From an uncultured Prevotella sp. (lineage in GTDB: Bacteria; Bacteroidota; Bacteroidia; Bacteroidales; Bacteroidaceae): 43,255 bases of DNA. Below the pieces are notes generated by a model. That model did no database searches and had not been told where the DNA came from. It saw nothing but the letters and a program-made list of their open reading frames with translations. The stretch spans positions 1 through 43,255 of the forward strand of contig CALUGU010000010.1 in assembly GCA_944320255.1 (NCBI GenBank), in the 5' to 3' direction. A program made the translations under genes and the position numbers. Below are positions 6,546 to 14,100 of the stretch, piece after piece; positions within the stretch are counted from its first letter, which is position 1, and every line of letters starts with the position of its first letter.

Positions 6546-8610
6546 TATTATTCTTCTCAATCCTAATCCTCGCATCCACGGCCACAACGTCGTTTTCGTC
6601 GGCCAGCAAGGGGTTGATGTCCATCTCTTTAATCTCCGTTGCGAAGCGCAGGAGCGTCGATAGGCGCACTATTATCTCGGCGTATTTCTTCTCGTTGACG
6701 CCCTTCTGTCCGCGCGTTCCTTTTATAATCTTGTACGCCCGGAGCGAACGTATCATCGAGTAAGCCTCGTCATACGACAGCGGAGCAAGTCCGCTCGACA
6801 CGTCTTTGAGCACTTCGACGAATATTCCGCCGAGTCCGCACAGCACGATATGCCCGAAGCGAGGCTCGTATTTTGCGCCGATGAACAGCTCGCGGCCCTT
6901 CAACATCTTCTGCACCATTATCCCCGTGGCCCCTTCGATTTGCATCATGCGGTCGAATTCGAGGCCGAGATGTTCCGCAGTCCGTATGTTAAGGGCCACT
7001 CCGCCGACGTCGCTCTTGTGCACGGGACCCACGACTTTCGCCACGACAGGGTATCCCACTTTCTCCGCGAAGGCTGTAAGCTCATCCTTGTCGGAGCTTA
7101 CTTTTTCGGGCACCATAGGTATTCCGGCGCAGTCAAGCAGCTCATGCACGTGTTCGGGCGAGATGTATCCGTTGCCATCTATGCTCCCGATGACTTCCCG
7201 TATGCGTGGAACGTCAACGCCGAACAACTCTATTTCCTGCGGCGCGGGCTTCGGGGTTTTCATCACTTGGGTGAGAGCCGTGGCCAAAGTAACCTCGTCG
7301 CTGAAGTTGACGTGCCCTTTCTTGAGGAACTCGGCGACTTCAGGCCCGGCCGTGTGGAGGCACGGAAGTATGGGGAAAATCGGTTTCTTGCATTCCAAAA
7401 TCTTCTTGTGCAGCACGTCGTAAGCCTCGTAAAGCTGTACGAGACCGGGCGTCCCGAAGATTACGAAGATAGCGTCGATGCCCTCAAACTTGTTCTCGCA
7501 GTAGTCGATTGCAAGCGCGAGATGCTCCGGCGTGCCCGTGGCGAGGATGTCTATCGGGTTAGACACTGACGAGCCGGGGAACAACTTGCTTTTCAGGTCG
7601 TCGGCTTCAGGCCCCTCGATTTTGGGCACGTTCAGTCCGCCTTTCGACAAGGCGTCTGTCAACATCACGCCAGGCCCGCCGGCATGGGTTACGATTGCGA
7701 AGTTGCGTCCAGCCAAAGGAGGCAGCGTGAAGATGCAACCGACGGTGGTAAGCTCCTCCCTTGAGAAGCAGCGCACTATGCCCGCTTTGCGGAAAAGGGC
7801 CTCAACGGCGGAGTCGCTGCTGGCTATCGCCCCCGTGTGCGACGACGCCGCGCGGCTTCCGCTCTCGCTGCTTCCGGCCTTGATTGCGGCTATGCGGCAG
7901 CCTTTGCGGATGAGCGACGAGGCGTGGAACAGCAACTTGTCGGGGTCGGAGATGTTTTCGATGTAAAGCAACTTGATGTGCGAGTCTCGTTCAGGGTCGA
8001 AGTTTTCGTCCATGTATTGCAAAACGTCCTCGATGCCTATCTGCTTGCTGTTGCCGACACTCCACACCGAGTTGAACGGCAGGCCCTTGATTACGGCGGA
8101 TTCGAGTATGAACACAGCCGTGGCTCCCGATCCGCTGATGAAGTCAACGCCCTTTTCGTGGAGCGTGGGGATGGGTTTTGTGAACACGCTGTGATGCCAG
8201 GAGTTCATCAGTCCGATGCAGTTAGGCCCGATGAGCGCCGCCCCGTACCTCTCGCAAGAGGCGAGGATGCGCTCCTCCAGTTCGGCTCCCGCCTTGGTCT
8301 CCTCGCCGAAACCGGCGGAGATGATTATGAAAGCCTTTACGCCCTTCTTGCCGGCCAGCAGTTCCACGGTGTCCGGGCACGCCGGGGCGGGTATCACCAG
8401 GACGGCCAGGTCGGTAGGCGGAATGTCCTCCGCGCTGTGGAACACCTTGACGCCCTGCACCTCGTCTTCTTTCGGGTTGACGATGCGCAGCGTGCCCTTG
8501 TAGCCCCCGCTTATGAGGTTGCGCACCAATGCGCCGCCCGGTTTGTGGACGTTGTTAGAGCCGCCCACCACCACGATGCTTTCAGGATGTAATAATTGTC
8601 GGTTAATCAT
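6541..8610 (-). CDS. ADP-forming acetate/acyl-CoA ligase, alpha-beta fusion
   Basis: A cytoplasmic 689-residue enzyme that interconverts acetyl- or other acyl-CoA plus ADP and phosphate with the free acid, CoA and ATP; in fermenters it conserves energy from acyl-CoA. The N-terminal CoA-binding Rossmann fold has VVVGGSNNVHKPGG (13-26) and LIGPNCIGLMN. The ligase-CoA domains carry the phospho-histidine H258 in AASSHTGAIASSD. The ATP-grasp beta part starts near residue 480 (LLDCAGIPMVPE, YPVVAKVVGPVHKSDVGGV) and ends MDINPLLADENDVVAVDARI. Alpha and beta subunits, separate in some archaea, are fused here. It lies 31 bases after the bcp gene and is probably co-transcribed. The stop codon sits inside an inverted-repeat arm. 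Substrate preference is uncertain. Confidence 0.93.
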   Translation of the reverse strand: MINRQLLHPESIVVVGGSNNVHKPGGALVRNLISGGYKGTLRIVNPKEDEVQGVKVFHSAEDIPPTDLAVLVIPAPACPDTVELLAGKKGVKAFIIISAGFGEETKAGAELEERILASCERYGAALIGPNCIGLMNSWHHSVFTKPIPTLHEKGVDFISGSGATAVFILESAVIKGLPFNSVWSVGNSKQIGIEDVLQYMDENFDPERDSHIKLLYIENISDPDKLLFHASSLIRKGCRIAAIKAGSSESGSRAASSHTGAIASSDSAVEALFRKAGIVRCFSREELTTVGCIFTLPPLAGRNFAIVTHAGGPGVMLTDALSKGGLNVPKIEGPEADDLKSKLFPGSSVSNPIDILATGTPEHLALAIDYCENKFEGIDAIFVIFGTPGLVQLYEAYDVLHKKILECKKPIFPILPCLHTAGPEVAEFLKKGHVNFSDEVTLATALTQVMKTPKPAPQEIELFGVDVPRIREVIGSIDGNGYISPEHVHELLDCAGIPMVPEKVSSDKDELTAFAEKVGYPVVAKVVGPVHKSDVGGVALNIRTAEHLGLEFDRMMQIEGATGIMVQKMLKGRELFIGAKYEPRFGHIVLCGLGGIFVEVLKDVSSGLAPLSYDEAYSMIRSLRAYKIIKGTRGQKGVNEKKYAEIIVRLSTLLRFATEIKEMDINPLLADENDVVAVDARIRIEKNNN

Positions 8611-8641
8611 AGTTTCGGTTAAAGTTATGGTTGTGTTTGTT

Positions 8642-9091
8642 TTATTTCAATATCTGCGCCGCGTGGTCTTTCACCTTTATCTCCTTCGGCGTTATTATGC
8701 GCTCTATGGTGCCGTCCTCGCCGATGATGAACGTCGTGCGCTGCGTGCCCATGTACGTGCGTCCGTACATTTTCTTCTCTCCCCACACGCCGAACTGCTC
8801 TACGAGAGCTTTCTCCGTGTCGGCTATCAGGTGGAAGGGCAGCTCGTTCTTTTCGATGAACCGCTGGTGTTTTTTCTCGTCGTCAACGCTTACGCCTACC
8901 ACTTCATACCCCTGTGCTTGCAGTTCGCCGTAGTTGTCGCGCAGGTTGCACGCCTCCGTGGTGCAGCCCGATGTCATGTCCTTCGGGTAGAAATACAACA
9001 CGAGCTTCTTTCCCTTGAAGTCGTCAAGCCTTATCTCGTTGCCGTTCTCGTCGCGTCCGAGAACTTCAGGCGCTTTGTCTCCGATGTTCAT
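8642..9091 (-). CDS. bcp: Thioredoxin-dependent peroxiredoxin, Bcp/PrxQ type
   Basis: A cytoplasmic 149-residue peroxidase reducing hydrogen peroxide and organic hydroperoxides with thioredoxin. It shows the Bcp pattern YFYPKDMTSGCTTEACNLRD, with peroxidatic C43 and the resolving cysteine C48 five residues on, then YEVVGVSVDDEKKHQRF and RTTFIIGEDGTIERI. The length is typical of Bcp. It sits between a small membrane-anchored protein gene (gap 35 bases) and the acyl-CoA ligase gene (gap 31 bases), all on the minus strand, so one transcript from the 9440-9470 promoter is likely. Confidence 0.95.
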   Translation of the reverse strand: MNIGDKAPEVLGRDENGNEIRLDDFKGKKLVLYFYPKDMTSGCTTEACNLRDNYGELQAQGYEVVGVSVDDEKKHQRFIEKNELPFHLIADTEKALVEQFGVWGEKKMYGRTYMGTQRTTFIIGEDGTIERIITPKEIKVKDHAAQILK

Positions 9092-9126
9092 TTCTTTTAT
9101 TATTAATAGGTCTAATATTAATGCTT

Positions 9127-9390
9127 TTAGTCAAAGAGAGCTATTTTACGGGTTTTGCCACTTGTCCTTGCGTTACGTATTTCAGTCTCCATTCTTTCGG
9201 CTTCCGGGTCGTTTCCCCATACGCCGCAAAGCTCTTCAAAAACAGTTTTTTGCTCTTCGTCTGGCACGACCTTGCCTGACGACGCGTCTTTCGATGACGA
9301 GTCAGCCGTTTTTTTATCTTGTCTGTTGAAATAAATAAGACCGATTATCGCTACCATGCTGACAAATACAGATGCAACTATTGCTCCCAT
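9127..9390 (-). CDS. Small single-span membrane protein of unknown function
   Basis: An 87-residue protein I cannot assign. Residues 3-20 form one transmembrane helix (IVASVFVSMVAIIGLIYF), then a polar, serine- and lysine-rich linker (23-47), then a soluble tail FEELCGVWGNDPEAE (51-65) and IRNARTSGKTRKIALFD (71-87). The tail has the spacing of C-termini seen in Bacteroidota antitoxin-like small proteins (a W...IR..R.....R pattern). That resemblance is from memory and weak, and no toxin partner is visible. It is first in a likely operon with bcp and the acyl-CoA ligase and has a textbook promoter upstream, which supports it being a real gene. Confidence 0.75.
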   Translation of the reverse strand: MGAIVASVFVSMVAIIGLIYFNRQDKKTADSSSKDASSGKVVPDEEQKTVFEELCGVWGNDPEAERMETEIRNARTSGKTRKIALFD

Positions 9391-9439
9391 ATAGTATTTT
9401 TATTATCAAGAATGGGTTTGATTGATGTTTTTTACTTTG

Positions 9440-9470
9440 CAAAAATAGGAAAAATCAAATAAAGCGCAAA
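9440..9470 (-). promoter_or_regulatory. Promoter of the small membrane protein-bcp-ligase operon
   Basis: On the minus strand: TTTG (9467-9470), 19-base spacer, TATTTTTG (9440-9447). This is a full match to the Bacteroidota -33/-7 consensus, with transcription leading to the start at 9390 after about 40-50 bases of leader. Confidence 0.75.
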
Positions 9471-9492
9471 ATAAAAATGCTATGTTTTGCGC
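9464..9492. promoter_or_regulatory. Dyad GCGCAAAA-N13-TTTTGCGC in a divergent promoter region
   Basis: A perfect 8-bp inverted repeat (9464-9471, 9485-9492) overlaps the -33 box of the minus-strand promoter and lies 60 bases before the divergent SGNH hydrolase gene. It could be an operator. A plus-strand promoter is only weakly seen (TTTG 9497-9500, TAACTTTA 9524-9531, spacer too long). Confidence 0.35.
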
Positions 9493-9552
9493 CTTGTTTG
9501 CCTTCATTTTAGATTACTTTAGATAACTTTACAGCCGTAAAACCAAAAGCGT

Positions 9553-10419
9553 ATGAGTAAGAAATCATTATTGTTATTATCAGCCTTGCTGGCCTTCGCC
9601 CCCGCTTTCGGGCAGACCGGCGCAGACAAGTGTGAGCCGTGCGCGCCGCAGTGCGGGGCGGCGGAGTGCGTACCCTGCCATCCTTGGCGGGGCAAGCGTG
9701 TCGGCTTCTTGGGCGACTCGATGACCGACCCGAAAAACAACAGCCGCGACATACCGAAGAAGTACTGGAACTACCTGCAAGAGTGGCTCGGCATAAAGCC
9801 CTACGTTTACGGCAAGAGCGGACGCCAGTGGGACGACATCCCGCGCCAGGCCAAGGCCCTGAAGGCGGAGCACGGCGACAGCATCGACGCCGTGACGGTG
9901 TTCATAGGCACCAACGATTTCAACGCCGGGGTGCCCCTCGGCCGGTGGTACGACGAAGTGACGGACACCGTGACGGCCGCCGTGCACGGCCCGAAGCAGC
10001 CTTACGTGCGCAAACGCCGCATTTATTCGGTTGACGGCAACACATTCCGAGGCCGTATGAACATCGCCCTGCAATACCTCAAAACGCTCTTCCCTGACAA
10101 GCAGATAGTGCTGTTCACGCCCATCCACCGCGCCTCGGCGGAGTTCTCCGACACCAACGTGCAGCCCGACGAGAGCTGGCAAAACGCCTGTGGCGAGTAT
10201 TTCAGCGAGTACGTGGCCGCCGTCAAGGAAGCCGCCAACGTGTGGGGCGTGCCCGTGATAGACCTTAACGCCCTAAGCGGCATGAACCCGATGGTGGAGG
10301 CGCAGCAGCAATACTTCCACGACGCCGCCACCGACCTGCTCCACCCAAGCGACAAGGGGCAACGCCGCCTGGCGCGCACTATGGCCGCGCAGCTCGCCTC
10401 GCTGCCGGTGGTGTTTTAA
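9553..10419 (+). CDS. Secreted SGNH/GDSL-type hydrolase
   Basis: A 288-residue exported esterase or lipase-like hydrolase. The signal peptide is MSKKSLLLLSALLAFAPAFG. The SGNH blocks are present: nucleophile S56 in VGFLGDSMTDP, glycine in the VYGKSG region (block II), GTND at 119-122 (block III) and D261/H264 in TDLLHPSDKG (block V). Just after the signal peptide is a cysteine cluster C27, C30, C34, C39, C42 (CEPC...CVPC) not usual for the family. The natural substrate, perhaps an acetylated glycan, cannot be read from sequence. It is monocistronic, followed by a long inverted repeat. Confidence 0.88.
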   Translation: MSKKSLLLLSALLAFAPAFGQTGADKCEPCAPQCGAAECVPCHPWRGKRVGFLGDSMTDPKNNSRDIPKKYWNYLQEWLGIKPYVYGKSGRQWDDIPRQAKALKAEHGDSIDAVTVFIGTNDFNAGVPLGRWYDEVTDTVTAAVHGPKQPYVRKRRIYSVDGNTFRGRMNIALQYLKTLFPDKQIVLFTPIHRASAEFSDTNVQPDESWQNACGEYFSEYVAAVKEAANVWGVPVIDLNALSGMNPMVEAQQQYFHDAATDLLHPSDKGQRRLARTMAAQLASLPVVF

Positions 10420-10457
10420 GTTGACATTTAAACAATCAAACCAAAACACCCGACCAA

Positions 10458-10651
10458 ACCGACCTAAACACTCACCCCAACCCTCCCGAAGGGAGGGAGC
10501 TTGATATGTTTTGTTGGCCATCCAAGGCTTATTGGGCTTATTTACCCCATTTGGCTCATTAGCCTTATTTGCCCAATAAGCCCGATAAAGCCTACACTTG
10601 GTAGTTAAGCTCCCTCCCTTCTGGAGGGTTGGGTTGGGTGTTTAGGTCGGT
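10458..10651. repeat. Long composite inverted repeat after the SGNH gene
   Basis: Arms 10458-10502 and 10607-10651 match at about 42 of 45 positions, each containing CCCTCCC/GGGAGGG-type words that fold on themselves. The interior holds a second inverted repeat of AGGCTTATTGGGCTTATT-type words (from about 10525, pairing with about 10571-10592). It may also terminate the hydrolase transcript. Confidence 0.75.
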
Positions 10652-10671
10652 TGTTTTTGGTCTTTTGCTTT

Positions 10672-10738
10672 CCAAAAGACCGTCTCTTGCCTTCCAAAAA
10701 GCCGTCTTTTGCAGCCTAAAAAGCCGTCTCTTACAAGG
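10672..10738. repeat. Three tandem ~22-bp units, consensus CCAAAAAGCCGTCTTTTGC
   Basis: Units begin at 10672, 10694 and 10715 and share CNAAAARRCCGTCTYTTRC. The same unit, four times, lies at 40617-40705, also in a gene-free gap. Units are contiguous with no unique spacers, so this is not a CRISPR array. Confidence 0.65.
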
Positions 10739-10872
10739 CTGCTTGTAACCACTTGTGTCTCAGGTAGTTGCAAGCCTATGCTTCGTTGCTTATTTTTTGT
10801 GGTTTTATCGTCGTTTGCTTGTGGCCTAAATGCCGGCTGGATTTACCTGCAAAAAATCCAAACCGTTTCTTA

Positions 10873-10979
10873 AACCCAAATCGTTCGTTAGGCTTTAGGC
10901 GTAAACACATAAGCAGGCAAAAAGAGGGTGAGCATACGCCAATACCCAGACTTATACGGTCTGATGACCGATTAGGGTT
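10873..10979. repeat. Terminal-inverted-repeat element, short copy A
   Basis: Left end AACCCAAATCGTTCGTTAGG (10873-10892) and right end 10960-10979 (TCTGATGACCGATTAGGGTT) are imperfect inverted copies of each other and match the ends of the elements at 20581-20777 and 21033-21227. The interior is shorter and different. No coding potential is convincing in 10420-11127. Confidence 0.6.
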
Positions 10980-11026
10980 AAATTCTTACTGCCTAACGTT
11001 CAAAAAAAGGAAAAAACATTAAATCA

Positions 11027-11058
11027 TTTGCTATTTGCGCCGATTTGTCTTACCTTTG
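11027..11058 (+). promoter_or_regulatory. Promoter of the alpha-2-macroglobulin gene
   Basis: TTTG (11027-11030), 20-base spacer, TACCTTTG (11051-11058): a good match to the Bacteroidota consensus, leaving a leader of about 60 bases before the start at 11128. Confidence 0.65.
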
Positions 11059-11127
11059 TGTGATGTTTTTTCCGCGACGCGCCGGTGTGCCGCGGACGAT
11101 GTTTAATCAGACAAAACGAATGTGATT

Positions 11128-14100
11128 ATGAAAAAGACTCTTGTTTCACTGCTTGCGATATTCCTTCTAATACCTATTAATATTATGGCCGACGGATACG
11201 ATGATATGTGGAAACGTGTGGAGGAGGCCGCCAAGAAAGACCTTCCCAAGACGCGCATTGAACTCTTGCAGGACATTGCCGGCAAGGCCGCGCGCGAACG
11301 GAATTACGGCCAGATGCTCAAGGCCGAGTGGCAGTCGATGATGACGTGGAGCACCATCTCGCGCGACTCGCTCCGCCCGCAAATATCGCGCATGGAGCTG
11401 AAGGCGGCGGAATATGAAAAGACCGACCCTGCGCTGGCCGCCGTCTGCTACGCCGCGCTCAGCCGCACGTGCGAGGAAAACCGCTGGTTGCTTGACGACT
11501 ATGAAGCCCTGAAGAAAGAATACGCCGCCAAGGCGATGGCCAACCCGGCCCTGCTGGCGCAGAAGAAGGCCGACGCCTACGTGCCTTTCTTGGTGAAAGG
11601 GCGCGACGCCGCCGTCTTCGGCGACGACCTCCTCAGCCTCTTGGGCTTCTCCATTGGGGCGTACAAGGAAATGCACGACTATTACGCAACCACCCCGAAC
11701 CGCGCCGCCACGGTGCTCACCGCCCTGCGCGTGGCCGAAGTTGAGGCTATGGTGGATGGCGACATCCCCGGCCAGTACAAGGATGATTCGCATTACGCCG
11801 CCTCGCTCGACTCGCTCATCAGCCTTTACGGCGACCTGCCCGCGTGTGCCGAAGTGGCTATGGAGCGTTACTATTTAATGAAGCGCAGTGACGCTCCGGC
11901 AAAAGACCTGGTGGCTTATGCCAACGGGATAGCCGACCGCTGGGGCTCGTGGCCGCGCGTGGAGGAGATGCGCAACGAGGTGAAGCGGCTCGAAAATCCG
12001 TGGTACAACATCACCACCGAGGCGCAGGCCGTTATGTCGGGCACGCCTTTCACGGCGAGCATCGAGGCGCGCAACGTGGGCACGCTGACGTTCACGCTGA
12101 CACGTCTGGCCGTCAGCGGCACGGAATACGGCGACCCCAACGACGCCAAGACATACAAACGCCTGAAGGCGAAGCTCGCCAAGAGCGCGGCGCAGACTGT
12201 CACCCGCAGTTACGCCGGGCGCGCGGCTTACGACACGGCGGAAGACTCTGTTGTGCTTGGCGGCCTGCCCGCCGGCGTCTACCTGCTTGAGGTGAAGGCC
12301 GGGGTGAAAGGCCTTGACACGTGGCGCACGCTCGTTTACGTCAGTGATATGTACTTCGTGCACCATAAACTGCCCGGCGGCAAACTGCGCGTGGCCGCGC
12401 TCAACGCCAAGACAGGCCAACCCGTGCCTGGGGCTAAAATCTCTTATACCGTGTCAGGCGACAATACGGAGCGTGAAGCCACGTGCGGAGCCGACGGCGA
12501 GACGGTGATAAACTGTGGAAAAACGTACATCATCTATATGCGCGCTTACACGGCGGCTGACAATTATATGCCGGCACTCTATGCGTATAACAACTTCGGT
12601 TATTACCAGGCCGACAACGACGGCGAGCACCTCTCGCTCTATACCGACCGCAAGATTTACCGTCCAGGGCAGACCGTCCGCGTGGCCGGCATTCTCCGCA
12701 ACATAAAGGACGACAAGCAGAAGGCCGCCGACAGCCGCACGGTGACGCTCATCCTGAAAGACGCAAACAACAAGACCGTGGCTGAAAAGAAGGCCGTGAC
12801 TGACGCTTACGGCACGCTCTCGGCCGACTTCACCCTGCCTGCGGGCGGGCTGACGGGAGGCTTTTCGGTGCGCGCGGAAAACGTGAATGGCGGCTATGCG
12901 AACTTCCGCGTTGAGGAATACAAGCGGCCTACGTTCTATGTTGAGTTCGACGAGGTGAAGGAAACATACGCCGACGGCGACACGATCACCGTAACCGGCC
13001 GCGCCAAGACTTACTCCGGAGTGCCCGTACAGGGGGCGAAGGTGAAATACAACGTCAACCGCTACGCAGCCCTTTGGTGGCGTTTCTATAGGCCGGTCAC
13101 CACCGGGTTGGCTGAAGGCGAAGCCGTTACTGACGGCAACGGAGAGTTTAAGGTTAAGATGCCGATGGTGCTGCCAAAGTGGGAAGACTCCGAATGGGAC
13201 ACCGACCGGGACGATTATTACAAGATAGCACGCTTCTATAACTTCACGGCTTCTGCCAGCGTGACAGACCAGGCGGGCGAGACCCGCAGCGGGGAACTCA
13301 CCCTGCCGCTCGGCTCTAAGCCTACGGCCTTCAGTTGTGATATGCCCGACCAGACCCTTCGAGACAGCTTGAAGACGATACGCTTCACCCTGAAAAACTC
13401 TGCAGGGAACGACATCGCGGGCGACGTTGCTTACACGGTGAGCGGCGTCAGCGGCACGTTCACGGCCAAGGCCAACGAGAATGTCAGCGTGGATTGGGCT
13501 ACGGCCGCCATGCTCTCGTCGGGCAGGCACACGCTGACGGCTGTCTGCGGAGCTGACACCGTGCGGCATGAGTTCGTGGTGTTCAGCTACGACGACGTGA
13601 AGCCTTGCATCGACACGCCCGACTGGTGCTATGTTTCGGCAAGCCGTTTCCCCAACGACGGCACGCCCGTTTATATGCAGTTCGGCTCGTCACGTGACAG
13701 CGTGCACGTGCTTTACACCGTAATTTCCGGCGAGACGGTGCTCAAGAGCGGAACGCTCGACATAAGCGACGCCGTGAAGACGTATGAGTTAACGTATAAA
13801 CCGGAGTATGGTACGGGGCTTGTCATCAACCTTGTTTGGGTGAAAGACGGCGTGACGTATTCTCACAACATAGACATCGAAAAGCCGCAGCCCGACAAAC
13901 GGCTCATGCTGAAGTGGACTACGTTCCGCGACAAACTGACGCCCGGCCAGCAGGAGGAGTGGACGCTCAACGTGACACGCCCCGACGGCACGCCCGCCGA
14001 CGCGCAACTCTTAGCTACGATGTACGACGCCTCGCTCGACCAGATAACGCCGTTTGCATGGACGTTCGACAATCTTTACCGCAACTCCCTGCCTTACGCA

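Noticed and set aside
8642-9390. Toxin-antitoxin pair formed by the 87-residue protein and its neighbour
   Set aside because: The neighbour is a clear Bcp peroxiredoxin; the antitoxin resemblance is limited to a few tail residues.
10672-10738. Possible CRISPR array (also 40617-40705)
   Set aside because: The ~22-bp units are contiguous with no unique spacers, and no cas gene is present.
10768-11022. 84-codon ORF before the alpha-2-macroglobulin gene
   Set aside because: It runs through terminal-inverted-repeat element A and has low-complexity, non-conserved-looking sequence without a ribosome site.
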